DNA of 64,000 nucleotides from Lophium mytilinum (Eukaryota > Ascomycota > Dothideomycetes > Mytilinidiales > Mytilinidiaceae): NCBI GenBank assembly GCA_010093605.1, contig MU004189.1:1433834-1497833 (forward strand). The letters are read 5' to 3'. The notes under the pieces are model-generated. The model was not told where the DNA came from. It worked only from the letters and a program-made list of their open reading frames with translations, and did no database searches. This document shows positions 32,876 through 43,640 of this stretch, in pieces. Position 1 is the stretch's first letter, and the number at the start of each line of letters is the position of its first letter. The translations under genes were made by a program, and so were the position numbers.

Positions 32876-34693
32876 ATGTCGTCCTCGACTACCCCCTCAA
32901 CGTCGGCAACTTCGTCATCGGTGAAGCCGGGGGTCCTCCGCCGCTCCTTCACCGTCCCCGCCAAGGTTCCAAGTCGGTCAAAGCCTACTACCTCGGACTC
33001 GGATAGCGATGGTGGCATAGAAACGCTATTCACGCATACCTTCGCGAAGATCGTATCCTTCTCAACTGCCCTTGATCCTTCTAGACCGCCTACCGCGAAT
33101 GGAAGGCGGCCGAGCGTGAGCGTGCAGCTCGATGGCGACGCTCCAGGATCTATCCCTTGGGAATCAGTTACCGAGAGGACTCTTGCAGCTGGTATGCTTC
33201 CGCTTCAGCTTCCCTAGCTGGTTCTTAGCTAACAAGTATCATTAGGCCCTGTACGAATCTACCGCGTGACCGCATCCAACGTATCCTTCCTTAACTCCGG
33301 ACGACTACTCCATACCATATTTCCCAAGTCGCAATGCTGGTGTGTAGACGGCGAGTGCAAATTTGTGCTCAGAGTACGACAGGACTCGTACTACCGGATT
33401 GAACTACCTTGTGCTACCGACGAGGACAAGGCGAAGGTGCAAGACTTCAAGATTGTGCTAGCAAAGGTCCTGCAATATGAGAAGACCGTTAGTCCCTTTA
33501 AGATAGGCCTCGAGGTCCAGATGCCTGAGCAGCCTGATGTGCCAATTCCTAAACAGCCACGAAAGCCTGCGGAAAAGGCTAAGAAGTGGGTGCTCGACAA
33601 GAACTGGGTCCCGGAAGATGACTCGAAACCTATTGTAGACGCATCAGAGTCTGCTATATCTTCTTCGTATGATGACGACGATCGAGTTAGCTTAAAGACG
33701 AATAGAGAAAGGAGAGAGACTTCCGAGTCACCGCTACCACGAACAGAGATTGCTCCTCCGTTATCGGCAATGAGGAACATGAAGCTCACGACCCCTCCGT
33801 CTGTGCCGCAGCGGGCGAAGACTTTCATGACCTCTAGGTCGATCACAGCTCCCCCGCGATTCGGCTTAGGACAATCGTCACCGTTGGTAAGGAGGAGGAT
33901 AGTAGGACATCTTGCAATTCCAGAAACAGAGGCTGAAGACGTGGAGAATATTGAGGATGCAATCAGTCGTACTTCAAGTGTCGACTCGTTCTATTCCTTA
34001 GCAAATACTCAATCTCCCACACCGACACCCCCATTCGAGGATGCTACGTCTCTGATAGAGAGCAATCCATGGGCTCAGGGTGAGGACGAAGAAGAGCCGC
34101 AATGGCGGAGAGGTCGTCATCGCCGCCGAATATCAGAGCTCACTGTGACGGCTCACTCCAGGACACATTCGGAGGAGCGTCTGCCTTCCACGCCTACAAA
34201 CAGCGGTGAATCCAAGTCTGCGCCATCGACTCCTCCACTCATGAGCGACTCCGACGACAGCTTCGAGCCACCACTGCCAGACGTGCCGACACCGCCTGAC
34301 GCTATCAGGCTAAAGAAGCTGACGGGCGCCTCACAGCGCCGAGCTTACTCTCCCATGCCGCATCCACAGAACCTCTTCAACCCCCAATCACATGCCCCTC
34401 AGCAGCAGTTCACAGCTGCATTAGTGCAGAAAACCTGCCAATTGCTGCTCGGGCCGCCCGCACACCTGGTGGCGCTGATGCTCCGAATTGCAGCGCATAT
34501 CTCCAATGGAGCGTTTGGCTTCGGCACATACCGCGTGCATCAAGACACGGAACGGATTCCCTGCTCATGGGAATCGAGTGACGACGGTGACAACTGGGCT
34601 GAGGATGACTTCGGCATTCCCCTGGGCCATCTAGAACCGTCCGGGTTGAGGAGGAGAGAGCCGTCGGCACATGGTGGCTGGGAGGTTGACTGA
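32876..34693 (+). CDS. INP1: Inheritance of peroxisomes protein 1 (Inp1)
   Basis: Peripheral peroxisomal protein that tethers peroxisomes to the cortex and so controls their partitioning. Exons 32876-33191 and 33246-34693 (54-nt intron, GTATGC donor, CATTAG acceptor, phase 1) give 587 residues. The family block straddles the join: ESVTERTLAAG|PVRIYRVTASNVSFLNSG, SGRLLHTIFPKSQCWCVDGE and CKFVLRVRQDSYYRIELPC, a PH-like fold, residues about 90-170. The rest is disordered and Ser/Pro/Asp/Glu-rich, with Arg-rich patches (QWRRGRHRRRISELTVTAHS) and a more hydrophobic stretch near the C-terminus (QKTCQLLLGPPAHLVALMLR). The ATG at 32876 begins the Ser/Thr-rich N-terminus; an earlier ATG at 32853 is in another frame. 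Confidence 0.88.
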
Positions 34694-36234
34694 TGCTATT
34701 TTTTTCGGAGTTTCTTTTGCATATTGTGATACCACTGGCGCAGCAACATTTATCCTCACAGCCTTGGCTAGGTCTAGTTTATTGGGAACGGGAACGGGAA
34801 CGATGGGGCCGTATTCATGGTGTTGGCAAGGGAAGGGGTTCGCAGACGCAGCGTTGTCTTGCTTTGTGCTTTCTGGGATGATGCCGAGCATGGAAAGTTT
34901 ACAGGCTACACGTTATCTTGGAGTTACGATATCTAGGGGATGCTAGTTTTCGCCAGTCTCATCCCCATCACGCAGGTAGAACCTAACGTGCGTCTATCTC
35001 ATTGGACTTTGTTCAACACCCCTCTGCAGACATGTAGTGACGTTGAGCCAATCCCATAGCCGCTTCCTCCCGAGAGGCTTCCGCTTCCCGTATGCAAGTC
35101 ATGCTCTCCCTGCGTGAACCTCATCGTCCTCCAGGTTCGTGCAGATGATTAGGACGGGTCCCCAAAACCCGGCGGGGTCAGCAAGCAACCTACAAGGCAA
35201 AAAGGCAAGATGGCACGTCGAGGTCATCGAACACATGCTTTACCTCTATTCCTTGGCTGTAGGCAGTGTGGACGGTTCTGAAGTTCACTGGCGGTGAGGG
35301 GTTCGTTGATACGAGGAGCTAGACGCAGGGCTGTGTCGAAAGCGCAGGACGGGCCATCTCACCATGTCAGCTCTGGCAGACCGGCGCGTCGCATCAGCGC
35401 TGGATGGATGGAGGGCTGCGCGGTGCAGGCCGTGGGAGACGGTGAAGTCTTGTTTCCGCAGTGACGATGATTCTGGGGATTTGTGAGGGAGATGGGATGT
35501 GATGTGACGGGTGGTGTGATTCCCAGCCTCCAGTTTATGCGCTGGACAACACGAGTCTCTATACTATCTTTGGAATACTCAATATTGACCTATTCGGTAT
35601 TCGATATAGATCTATCCTCTTCGATGCTCGGTCATGCTGATTTCGCCTCTTCACAAGAGCCGCTCGAAGGCGATCTCCCGCGAAGTTTTCCTGACAGCCC
35701 ACCTGGGCAGAGCTGAGGCGCGCAACATTCGCCCAGCAAGCTTACTGTCGCCGCTATCGCCAGGGTCGGTCGGCGATGTGCTGCATGCCCAGATGGGTGG
35801 CTGGATGCGGGCAAGAGGTGGTGTGGCAGGGACTAGACCTGTTCCCAAAAAGAATCAAGGTTGGTGATGGTGTAGAGTACCAGCCTTCGCGCTCCCAGCC
35901 CCCCCCCCTTCGAACCCCCCTTCTTCTCAGCCAGCCGGCGTTGCCGTTGGTCGCCAGGCCCACTGATCTCCGCCAAGTCGTGAGAACAGGACGCATGTCC
36001 ACCGATGTTTGGACGAAATGGAGGAGGTGAGGAGGGGGTTGTGGCGTGGCTGGGAGCTATATGAGGATGGGACCCGCCCCGCGACGCCGTGTTGTGAGGA
36101 TATTCGACGAACTCGTGAGCTTTCTTGCTTCTCCCATATCTTTGTTATTGTGTCTCACAGAGTGACTCTCAATTACGATATCCTATTCATCTGAACATTC
36201 TTCAGGTGTTGAGTGTCGTCTCACATCAATCATT
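34694..36234. other. Intergenic region
   Basis: About 1.5 kb with no convincing gene on either strand. A short GGGAAC triplication lies at about 34785-34803, and a C-run occurs near 35900. Probably the INP1 3' UTR plus the promoter of the next gene. Confidence 0.45.
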
Positions 36235-36861
36235 ATGGAATACTCTTGCACTTCTACAACATCTCCGCATCCTCTCCCCCCAATTCCCCCCTCCGACTTC
36301 TCTCCCATCGCCAACCTCGTCCCTCGCCCTCTCTTCACCCCCAGGACTCGCTCCAAACATCCCCATCCACCCCTCTCCATCGCCGTCTCCGTCATCGACG
36401 CCTCAGACTGGCGAGTCGCCCACCCCTCGCCCACCTCAACCTCCTCATCCTGCAGCAGCTCCAGCCCCTCAGCCTCCCCACCCTCCTTCAACTTCGACTA
36501 CTTCACCTCTCCCTCATCCGAAGGCCCACCGCCCTATACCGCACTATCCCCATCCTGGAGCCAACCACCACCGCCGTATCAATACCAGTTCCAAAGCTCG
36601 TGGCCCTCGAGCCCTACCTCGAGCACCTTCTCCTCTTCGAGCTTCGGCTCTAGCGTGCGATCGCCATCCAGTGGACCGCGTCTCCTGCGGCGGAAACCGA
36701 GCCCCAAGCAGCTGAGTCTACGGGCGCTGCGGGCGAAGGAGAGTGATGCGTGTCTGCAGCGAATCTACGAGCGGCAGACGATGGCGTATTTGGATGGGAC
36801 GGTGTTTGGCAGCGCGCCGAGGCGGAGTGGCTTAAGGAGAGGGATTGCGCATGATGACTGA
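36235..36861 (+). CDS. Pro/Ser-rich hypothetical protein
   Basis: Single exon of 208 codons, ATG to TGA. Residues 1-145 are Pro/Ser/Thr-rich and probably disordered (SPHPLPPIPPSDFSPIANLV, SSEGPPPYTALSPSWSQPPP; the PPPY-like parts could bind WW domains). The last 60 residues look folded and basic: RLLRRKPSPKQLSLRALRAK, then ESDACLQRIYERQTMAYLDG, which is the segment most likely to be conserved. Two other frames are also open over the first 400 bases because of the C-rich composition, but only this frame continues into the non-repetitive C-terminus. Not recognised. Confidence 0.6.
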   Translation: MEYSCTSTTSPHPLPPIPPSDFSPIANLVPRPLFTPRTRSKHPHPPLSIAVSVIDASDWRVAHPSPTSTSSSCSSSSPSASPPSFNFDYFTSPSSEGPPPYTALSPSWSQPPPPYQYQFQSSWPSSPTSSTFSSSSFGSSVRSPSSGPRLLRRKPSPKQLSLRALRAKESDACLQRIYERQTMAYLDGTVFGSAPRRSGLRRGIAHDD

Positions 36862-38325
36862 AGAGTTTCCTCGGGTATTGAGAGCAGGAGTAGGAGTGGT
36901 GATTTTGGTAAGTCTGAATTGATGGATGAGAAGAGGCACGTGACCGAACCCACGCGAGAGAAGATGGATCTTCACATCTGAACAGCACAGCACACAAGAC
37001 AGATAAAGGCGCAAAGCAGGCTTCGTGGAGCTCACTCTACGGTTCTAAGCAATATGGATGCTACTTTGGCGTCCGCCGATACACACACTCCTACCACCCC
37101 CCTACTCTCTACTTCCTCCCCAAAATGTATTTTCAAGCAGGCATTTGCTAACGCTTTTCAGAACAACACTCTCAGCGCCGTCTTAAATGCTCGGGCACTC
37201 CAGCTATTGCTCGATATTTCAAGGCCTCGCACCGTAGACTCAAGGTTGTAGCACCCGCAGGACGGGAAAGCAAGAACACTACAGCCAGTACGCACGCGAT
37301 GCAAGCCTTTCAGGAAGAGCCAATCGCCTACACCCTCTGTTTCTACATTACCAACTTGAAAGAAAAGAACCGGAGATAGAAAGACGAACATGAAACCCGG
37401 GGGCAGTCTTTACGACAACGACCAGCTTCCACGGCTACGAAATGGCCGCATCTCGCAATTCATGTCTTGATGGAAGTTATTCTCACGTTTTTACGAGTTG
37501 TATAGGGGTCTATGGTTTGCTATTTCACGTACTGGGTACAAAGGAAGGGGAGTTTGAAGGCTAATTGATACCACGAACGATGAAGGATGAGTTCAAGATC
37601 TAGTTATGAGAGTAGTTATGTCGATCTGACTATATGGTTTATATCTTTAGTGGCTACTTGGCCCTCAGAAGATCTGTTTGTCCTATGTTCGGGTATAATG
37701 GACTACGCTTTCGTGAAACATGTGACGTTTCCGATCGGCCTTTCGGTCCATGTTGCCAGAAGGAGCAAACCCTCATTACCTAAATTTTAGAGTCTCCCGC
37801 TTTTCTTAAACTTTATTGCAGATAGCTCAACAACTATGCATGCTAGCATGAATTGAGCACTAGGACGTAAATCGCACGGCTGAGAAGTGTTTTTGAGTGA
37901 GGTTTCAGAAAGAAAGTAGTCAAAGTAAGTCATTGAGTTATCCGGAGTACTCTTAGGGTTCAACACTACTAGAACTCTAGTACGCGCTCACCTCCGAAAG
38001 ATAGAGCTCTTTGATCCCGCTCGACGACCTCTGTATACGCCTCAATCGCAGGAGTACGCGAACGAGAAGCAGGTTGGCCGCCGCCATGGATGTTACACGG
38101 CTTTAAAGCCCGCAACGACGATACCTTCTCGAGCAGATATCCACGCATGTTTAATACTCTCCCAAGCCTTCTTCGCCCAATCAGTTGCTATCGACCCGCT
38201 GAGACCTCCCCTTTGTCCACCGGCTCGAGCATCGAACGGAGAGGTACCCATTTCACAAGCAGCCACCCGCCCCGATATACTCACACCGCGCCATCAAAAT
38301 CAAAGATCCAAAAGAAACGCACGAG
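36862..38325. other. Intergenic region
   Basis: About 1.46 kb without a convincing gene. Short frames only; no repeat recognised. GGCACGTGACC (CACGTG) at about 36938. Confidence 0.45.
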
Positions 38326-38415
38326 TCCGGCGCTGAGGATCGAACTCAGGTCTCCATGACGCCGCCTTTTTGTGGACGGTCGTCATGGTATTATGGCCAA
38401 CTAAACCACACCGGA
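38326..38415 (-). tRNA. tRNA-like gene (Glu-type body) with abnormal anticodon arm
   Basis: On the minus strand, acceptor strands TCCGGTG and CGCCGGA pair over 7 bp (one G-U). An A box TGGTTTAGTTGG follows at the right spacing. The T arm CTGAG-TTCGATC-CTCAG is perfect and abuts the acceptor, and TTTCTTTT follows 12 bases downstream as a Pol III terminator. The anticodon region is odd: instead of a 17-nt stem-loop there is a 34-36 nt hairpin, CCATGACG pairing with CGTCATGG, with an inner stem CCGTC/GGCGG and an A-rich loop. No U33-anticodon-purine37 arrangement can be placed. The body most resembles fungal tRNA-Glu from memory. It may be a tRNA pseudogene, or an intron-bearing tRNA I cannot fold correctly. 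Confidence 0.55.
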
Positions 38416-39023
38416 TTATTGGAGTCCCGGATGGGTTAAGCGCTTTTAAAGGAGAGGCCATACCGGTGGACTTATGTGAGGAGAAAGTGAGTCTGTGGTC
38501 GATTATGGTTTGACTGGTCAAACGGTGGAAACGGATTAGCAGTAAGGGAGCCCGCAACGTCGTTTAAAGTCGTTGGAAAGAGGAGACCGAGAGATGACGC
38601 TAGTGGAGCGACGCATATGCAAGGTAGAGTAGGAGGTGGTACGCGGCAGGGCTCTGACAAAACAAGCGGGCTCCCTTGGCGTGAACTGGAAGAAGAATTT
38701 TTCAGGGACGGCTCGCAGAAGTGTAAGCTAGGTTGGAGGCATATGTAGTGTTTGAACTAGAAAGTGGTTGGTGTGCACTGTACAGGGAAGGATGCTTTGT
38801 AGAATGTGAAGTGTCATATTGTTCCAAAGAGTCCGATGTTCTACATCATTTACCTCATAAAAGCGAGCAACTTACGACCGAGTTATAGTGATTCTACACG
38901 GCTCTGTCCATGCATATATGCTGATGAAGACTTACAACCATTTTCCCTTAGTATAAGCGACCCATAGCCAATACCAAACGCCAAAAATGCACGCTAATCA
39001 TCATTCAATCAACCCTCACCCCC
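38416..39023. other. Intergenic, downstream of ankyrin gene
   Basis: About 600 bases between the tRNA-like gene and the ankyrin stop codon. Nothing recognised. Confidence 0.45.
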
Positions 39024-40149
39024 CTAATCCCCACTACTCGCCCTCGCCCTCCCCCCATTACCCCCAAACCACCCCTCACTCCTCGCCGTCGGCGTCATGG
39101 CCCTCCTCGACTCAACCGGACTCCACTCCACACTCGGCGGCTTCAGCACCTCCCCATCATCCAAGCTGGCCCTTCCCCCCCTCATCCCCGCCATAGCATC
39201 CTCATTCGTCACCAGCCGCACCCCGCCCATCCTCTGCCTCTCCCGCTCCCTCTTCTCTCTACCGATCTCAACTCTCTGCCTCTCAAACTCCCCGACTAGG
39301 TTCTTAAAGTACACCTCCGCGGCCTGGGTCGCAGAATAGTGCACAGGCGTCCACGAGTACGCGTTCTGCGCGAGGGGATTCGCGCCATACGTCAGCAGCA
39401 TGCGGAGGGCCTTGAGCTCGCCAGCAGCGGACGCGTGGTGCAGGGCGGTATTGCCGGAGGCGTCGTGGTGGGATATGATCGTAGGGGAGGTGTGGAGCAA
39501 GGGGGGTAGGAGGGGGAGGGTGCCGGTGCGGGAGGCGAGCATGAGCTGTATTCCGTTAACGACTAGAGTTCACGAAGGCACCCGACCCACCCTAGGGGGC
39601 TTACGGCATCCATGCCCTCCTTATTCTCCCACGACACGCATTCCGGGAAGCGCTCGACGAGGAGCACGCCCACGTCTGCTCTGCCGGCCGACGCGGCGAG
39701 CATGAGCGGCGTGTCCCAGTCGCCGTTGCGGCTGACGCCTTCGGCTTCGTGGCCGGTGGAGATGAGGAATTCCTGGGTTGGAGGTGTTAGTGATCGGATC
39801 TGAGTACCGCGATGTCCCGCATATGCTCAGGTGTTCCTAGCTCTTTTCCATACGTCCAACCCCACCATCGTGTCTGAGAAATAGTTTGACCTACAGCAAT
39901 CTCCTTAAACCCCTGCTTCGCCGCGAGGTGCAGACTAGTATTGCTCTTGTCCTCGAAGTCCGGATTGCGTAGGAAAGTCGGATTGTTGCGCACGATGCGC
40001 TTCACGAGCGCGAGGTCGTTGAGGAGGATGGCACGGCGGAGGCGGCGGGGGACGTCGATCCTAGAAGATCGTAGATTAGCTTTGAGTACGGAGCTATGAG
40101 GAGAGTGTATACATTTTAGTGTAAATAGGAAGCGAGAGGAGGTCGGCAT
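39024..40149 (-). CDS. Ankyrin-repeat protein
   Basis: Exons 39895-40149, 39605-39772 and 39024-39545, all phase 0, give 314 residues. Introns are 122 nt (GTAGGT...CCCAG) and 59 nt (GTAAGC...TACAG). Repeats: RRLRRAILLNDLALVKRIVR with NPDFEDKSNTSLHLAAKQGF; EFLISTGHEAEGVSRNGDWD with TPLMLAASAGRADVGVLLVE; NKEGMDALMLASRTGTLPLL; and DASGNTALHHASAAGELKAL with RMLLTYGANPLAQNAYSWTP. A Lys/Arg/Glu-rich segment and a disordered Ser/Gly/Arg tail follow. Spliced repeats stay in register, which confirms both joins. The first 30 residues look less natural, so translation may start further in or in an unseen upstream exon. The partner is unknown; the family is widespread in ascomycetes. Confidence 0.85.
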
Positions 40150-40712
40150 TGTGGTACCTTAAAGAGCTATTGGAGAAGGGGAATGGTGGTCGGAGGTGAA
40201 TGTTGATGTTGGAAACTAGGGCCGCGCGTAGATTTCAGCACGGTTCTAGCTGATACTACCTTACGAGACGAAACGCTAAAGTATCATGTTAAGGATGTTC
40301 TCGATCAACTGGAGTAAGTTGTAAAAGATCGAATTCAAGTGTCAAGGCATAAACAATTCACTATTTTTGCAAAATACCACGTGGAAACCACGTAGCCTTG
40401 GACGAAGTAGCCGAGAGGAGATGAGACGAAAGGGTCATTTTAGATGCATAGGCCATCTCCATCAGTTTACGAGGAATTAGATCAAGTTGTAACAGTTCGA
40501 GATCCGGCTCCAAGGCATAAACAATTCACTCTCTTGGCATCTTTCACGTGGATTCACGTGATCCAGTTCCCAGGGACCTACAAAGCGCCATCCTCCAAAT
40601 CCCAGATCATGATCGTTCAGTATTCGTCACATCGTAAGCCGGCTCTCTCTCTTCTGCGCTGGCAATGATCGTGCTTGGTAAACGCTGTCCCAGATTTTCT
40701 CTCCAAACACCC
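40150..40712. promoter_or_regulatory. Ankyrin-gene upstream region with a tandem diverged duplication
   Basis: The segments at about 40312-40395 and 40478-40562 are related. Both contain CAAGGCATAAACAATTCACT exactly (40343-40362 and 40512-40531), both are preceded by an AGTTGTAA(A/C)AG(A/T)TCGA-like stretch, and both are followed by a paired palindrome: CACGTG plus CACGTA in copy 1 (40378-40393), CACGTG plus CACGTG in copy 2 (40546-40561). CACGTG is a bHLH (Cbf1/Pho4-type) site. The region also includes the 3' UTR of the homeodomain gene or lies just beyond it. Confidence 0.6.
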
Positions 40713-43136
40713 TCACGCTGGCCCCCATGGGCCCCAAACTGCCTTCACGTTCCCATTCCTACTCACACTTTCCCCCTGGCCTACCTCCCCACCACTCGCC
40801 AGCCTTGTCTCAGTCCCTTCCTTCCAGTCCGGGGCTTTCGGGGCCCCATTCTCTCCCACCGCCTTTGGCGGCAGGGCCTCTTGTCCCTTCCACTGTACAA
40901 GAGTGCGTCCCTTAGCTACATCCCAGCCAGTAATAGGGTAAAGAAAGCTGTCAGAACCTCGAGTAGGATAGTCGACGTCACCGCGGGAGGCTTTGAGGGC
41001 AGCGAGGCGGGAGGGTTTCGTGAAGGGCATCCTGGTGGAGGGTAGGGAGCCGACTGTACTGGTGTTCATGGCTGGTGTCATGTAGAGGCCCCTGTTCGGA
41101 ACAGAGGCTATCGTTGCGCCTCCTTCTGTGTATGCATGATTCGGGTCCCCTTCCGTCCAGCTTGCTGACAGCGAGCTCTTGTCTTCGCCTCCCTTCTTGG
41201 TGCCGACATTGAAGGTTGCGCCATTGACCTGGCTTATATCATTGCGAGGCTTAGGGGGTGGCGTAGCTACTCTTGTAGTTGGACAACTATACGGAGGCGT
41301 CTGGTCCGTGATGCAGTAGTAGTTGTGAGCCACGCGCTTGTGGTATAAGGCCTCTAAATGCGTAGGCAAGACCTCCGGACAGATCGGGCACAGGGTGCGA
41401 TTCTGTTGGACAAGATCGTCCCTATGGCTTTGGGTAGCCTGAGCTTCCGACTGAGTATCGCCGTTGTTTGCCACAATCCCACCGGGCAGGCCAATCCAAA
41501 ATTGCATGCCATGTCCCTCTGCGAAATGAGTGGCGAGGTGGTCAGCGCGCTCTGCCCAAGTAGCAGGGTGTATGCCGCATATACCGCAAGTGATTGTAAT
41601 TTTATGCTGAATAGGTCGGCACCAATTAAGCTTCTTGTCGTTATCGAACTGGGCTACCTTGTGGACCTGAACTATATGTTGGAGAAGCTTGTCTTTGCGC
41701 GTAAAGGTACGATCCGCACGTGGGTTTGTGAGGCAAGTAGCGCAGTTGTGGGTTTCGAAGTGTGACGGTAGTCGGAGGGCTTCGTTGCACAAGACACAAC
41801 GGGCTATCCCGTCGGCGTCGTCGTAAGCCGGGCCGTCGGGCATACAGATCCACTCTTTCTGGGGAAAGTGTACAGATTCTTCGTGACGGCGCCAGTCGTA
41901 CTTCTGTAGGAAGTCCGACGTGCAAAAGCTACACTGGTATATCTTAGACGGGTCGGAGGGACGTCTAATAACTGATATGGGCTCTTTGGTGGACTGGTCT
42001 CGCTGTCTTTTTCGACCTCGACGCGGTCCACGATTGGTCGTGGAATCGACGCTCGCGAGCGAAGAACCCGAACTAGACCTGCTGCTCAATGCAGTATTGG
42101 CCACTGAAACTGCGTCACTCTTGCTAGAATATTTTCTCGTCAAGAGGGGTGGCCGAGTAGCATTATCTGTGTCCGAAAAGGACGCGGCAGCTTTGCTAAT
42201 GGCGTCCTCTGAGATTCCTTCATCTTCCGGTGAAGTCGAAAGATATCGCTGCATAGGATCTTGTTGCTTAAGAGGCGATGATTGGGGTATGCGCACAGCA
42301 GTAGCGTTACACGGTCCCGAGTTATCCGGCTCGACCGGCTTGGAATGTCGTCTACGCTTTGCAAGCGAAGTCGACCTATCGTTGGCCGATACCGGTAGTG
42401 GAATCTTATGGGGTTCGGCTGAAGGAGAGGAGGACGTTACTGGAGGCAACTTCCGAACTCTAGCATTTGCAAAGAAGGTTCGAACTTGACGTAGTGATAG
42501 ACCTGTAGCATCCGCAAGCTCGTGCAGGTCTTTCTTCTGCAGATAAGGATCGTGTCGGTGTTGCTCAAAGCTGGCTTCCAACAACTTTTTAGCTTCGAGA
42601 GGGATCCGAGTCCTCTTGCTTGGCTTGCCATCGTCTCCAGAAACCTCTCCATAGCCGGTAGTCTGCTGGTCTGCTGGGTCCTCGGGGAGGTAGAGAAGGT
42701 TGTCGAGTTGAAATATTGTGGAAGGCAAGTCGGATCCTTGGTCCCAGGGCTCCGCAAGGTTTAGGTCGCTGAGATCTTGCCACTGCGGCTGACTATCCAA
42801 GTAAGGAGAAATGTGAGAAGGGTCTAGTCCTGAAGGGGGGTTCGGCTCAAGATTCTGTGGAACCAGTCCATCGACCGTGGTTAATGGCATACCCGTAAGG
42901 GGTTGGTCAATATAGGAAGAGGGCCAGCTGGGCAGCCTGTTAACGATCATCCATAACAAAACAAATAGCAAAAACACCTACTCGGACAGCTCTCCAACCT
43001 GATCATCCTGAGGAACTCCGCTGCCTATGCCCGTGAGGTCAAGAGACGTATCCCACGCCCCGAGAAGATTCGGATCCTGGACCGGAATTGACGATAAAAG
43101 CCTCTGGAATTCCTCCTCGCTCATGGATCCGTCCAT
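40713..43136 (-). CDS. Homeodomain plus C2H2 zinc-finger transcription factor
   Basis: Exons 42982-43136 and 40713-42936 (45-nt intron, GTAGGT donor, GTTAACAG acceptor, phase 2, restoring GAG) give 792 residues. The N-terminus, MDGSMSEEEFQRLLSSIPVQ, is acidic and Ser/Leu-rich, like an activation region. The homeodomain spans about 154-213 (KRTRIPLEAKKLLEASFEQH to RQVRTFFANARVRK): F replaces the usual Trp48, while Asn51 and Arg53 are kept. After a disordered linker with RRGRKRQRD come C2H2 fingers: YQCSFCTSDFLQKYDWRRHE (C-x2-C-x12-H-x4-H), degenerate CVLCNEALRLPSHFETH and CATC...H, one with CGICGIHPATWAERADHLAT, and CPICPEVLPTHLEALYHKRV. The combination is typical of a Pezizomycotina group of regulators of unknown target. 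The tail is disordered. Confidence 0.9.
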
Positions 43137-43640
43137 TATTGGATGTGGCAATAGGTAGCAGGATTTTTTGGCGACGCCCTAATCGTCACTCTGAGCGTGC
43201 TTCTTCCACTGTCTTGTATCCGAGGAGGGTTATCTGACTGGGCCTGGTTCGCCAAGACTCTGCGCCCTAATCGTCAATCTGGAGAGCGGAAAGTTCAACT
43301 CTTGAGGACTGCTATTCTTTGTCTTTAATGACATTCATTGCATATATACGCTGACAGTATCCGTGCATACGCTTTGGGGCGAAGCATCGCCATGTTGTCT
43401 TAGGGGAGACAATGGGGTTTGTCCAATTAAACGCTACTATAACGATAACTAATCTCCCAGAGGGTTAGTCATGTGGCTTATGGAATCAAGAGCTTCTGAG
43501 AGCAAATCCTCGAGACGGGAGTAGACGGCTTAAACCATTTCGGTTCAGTAGAAATATTCAATCATGTCATTCAGACTAAGCTTGAACCATACGCCCATGC
43601 ATATGCACCATTACTCCAAACCATTATACACTTTTCCCGC
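43137..43640. promoter_or_regulatory. Upstream region of the homeodomain gene with a repeated 19-mer
   Basis: CGCCCTAATCGTCACTCTG at 43175-43193 recurs as CGCCCTAATCGTCAATCTG at 43263-43281, same orientation, one mismatch, 88 bp apart. They lie 39 and 127 bases upstream of the start codon at 43136 on the minus strand, so in its leader or promoter. The remainder up to 43640 is the RPA135 3' UTR. Confidence 0.5.

Noticed and set aside
40093-40100. An intron near the ankyrin start with acceptor TTCTAG
   Set aside because: The only donor (GTATAC) leaves the wrong phase and would create a stop; the frame is open without it.
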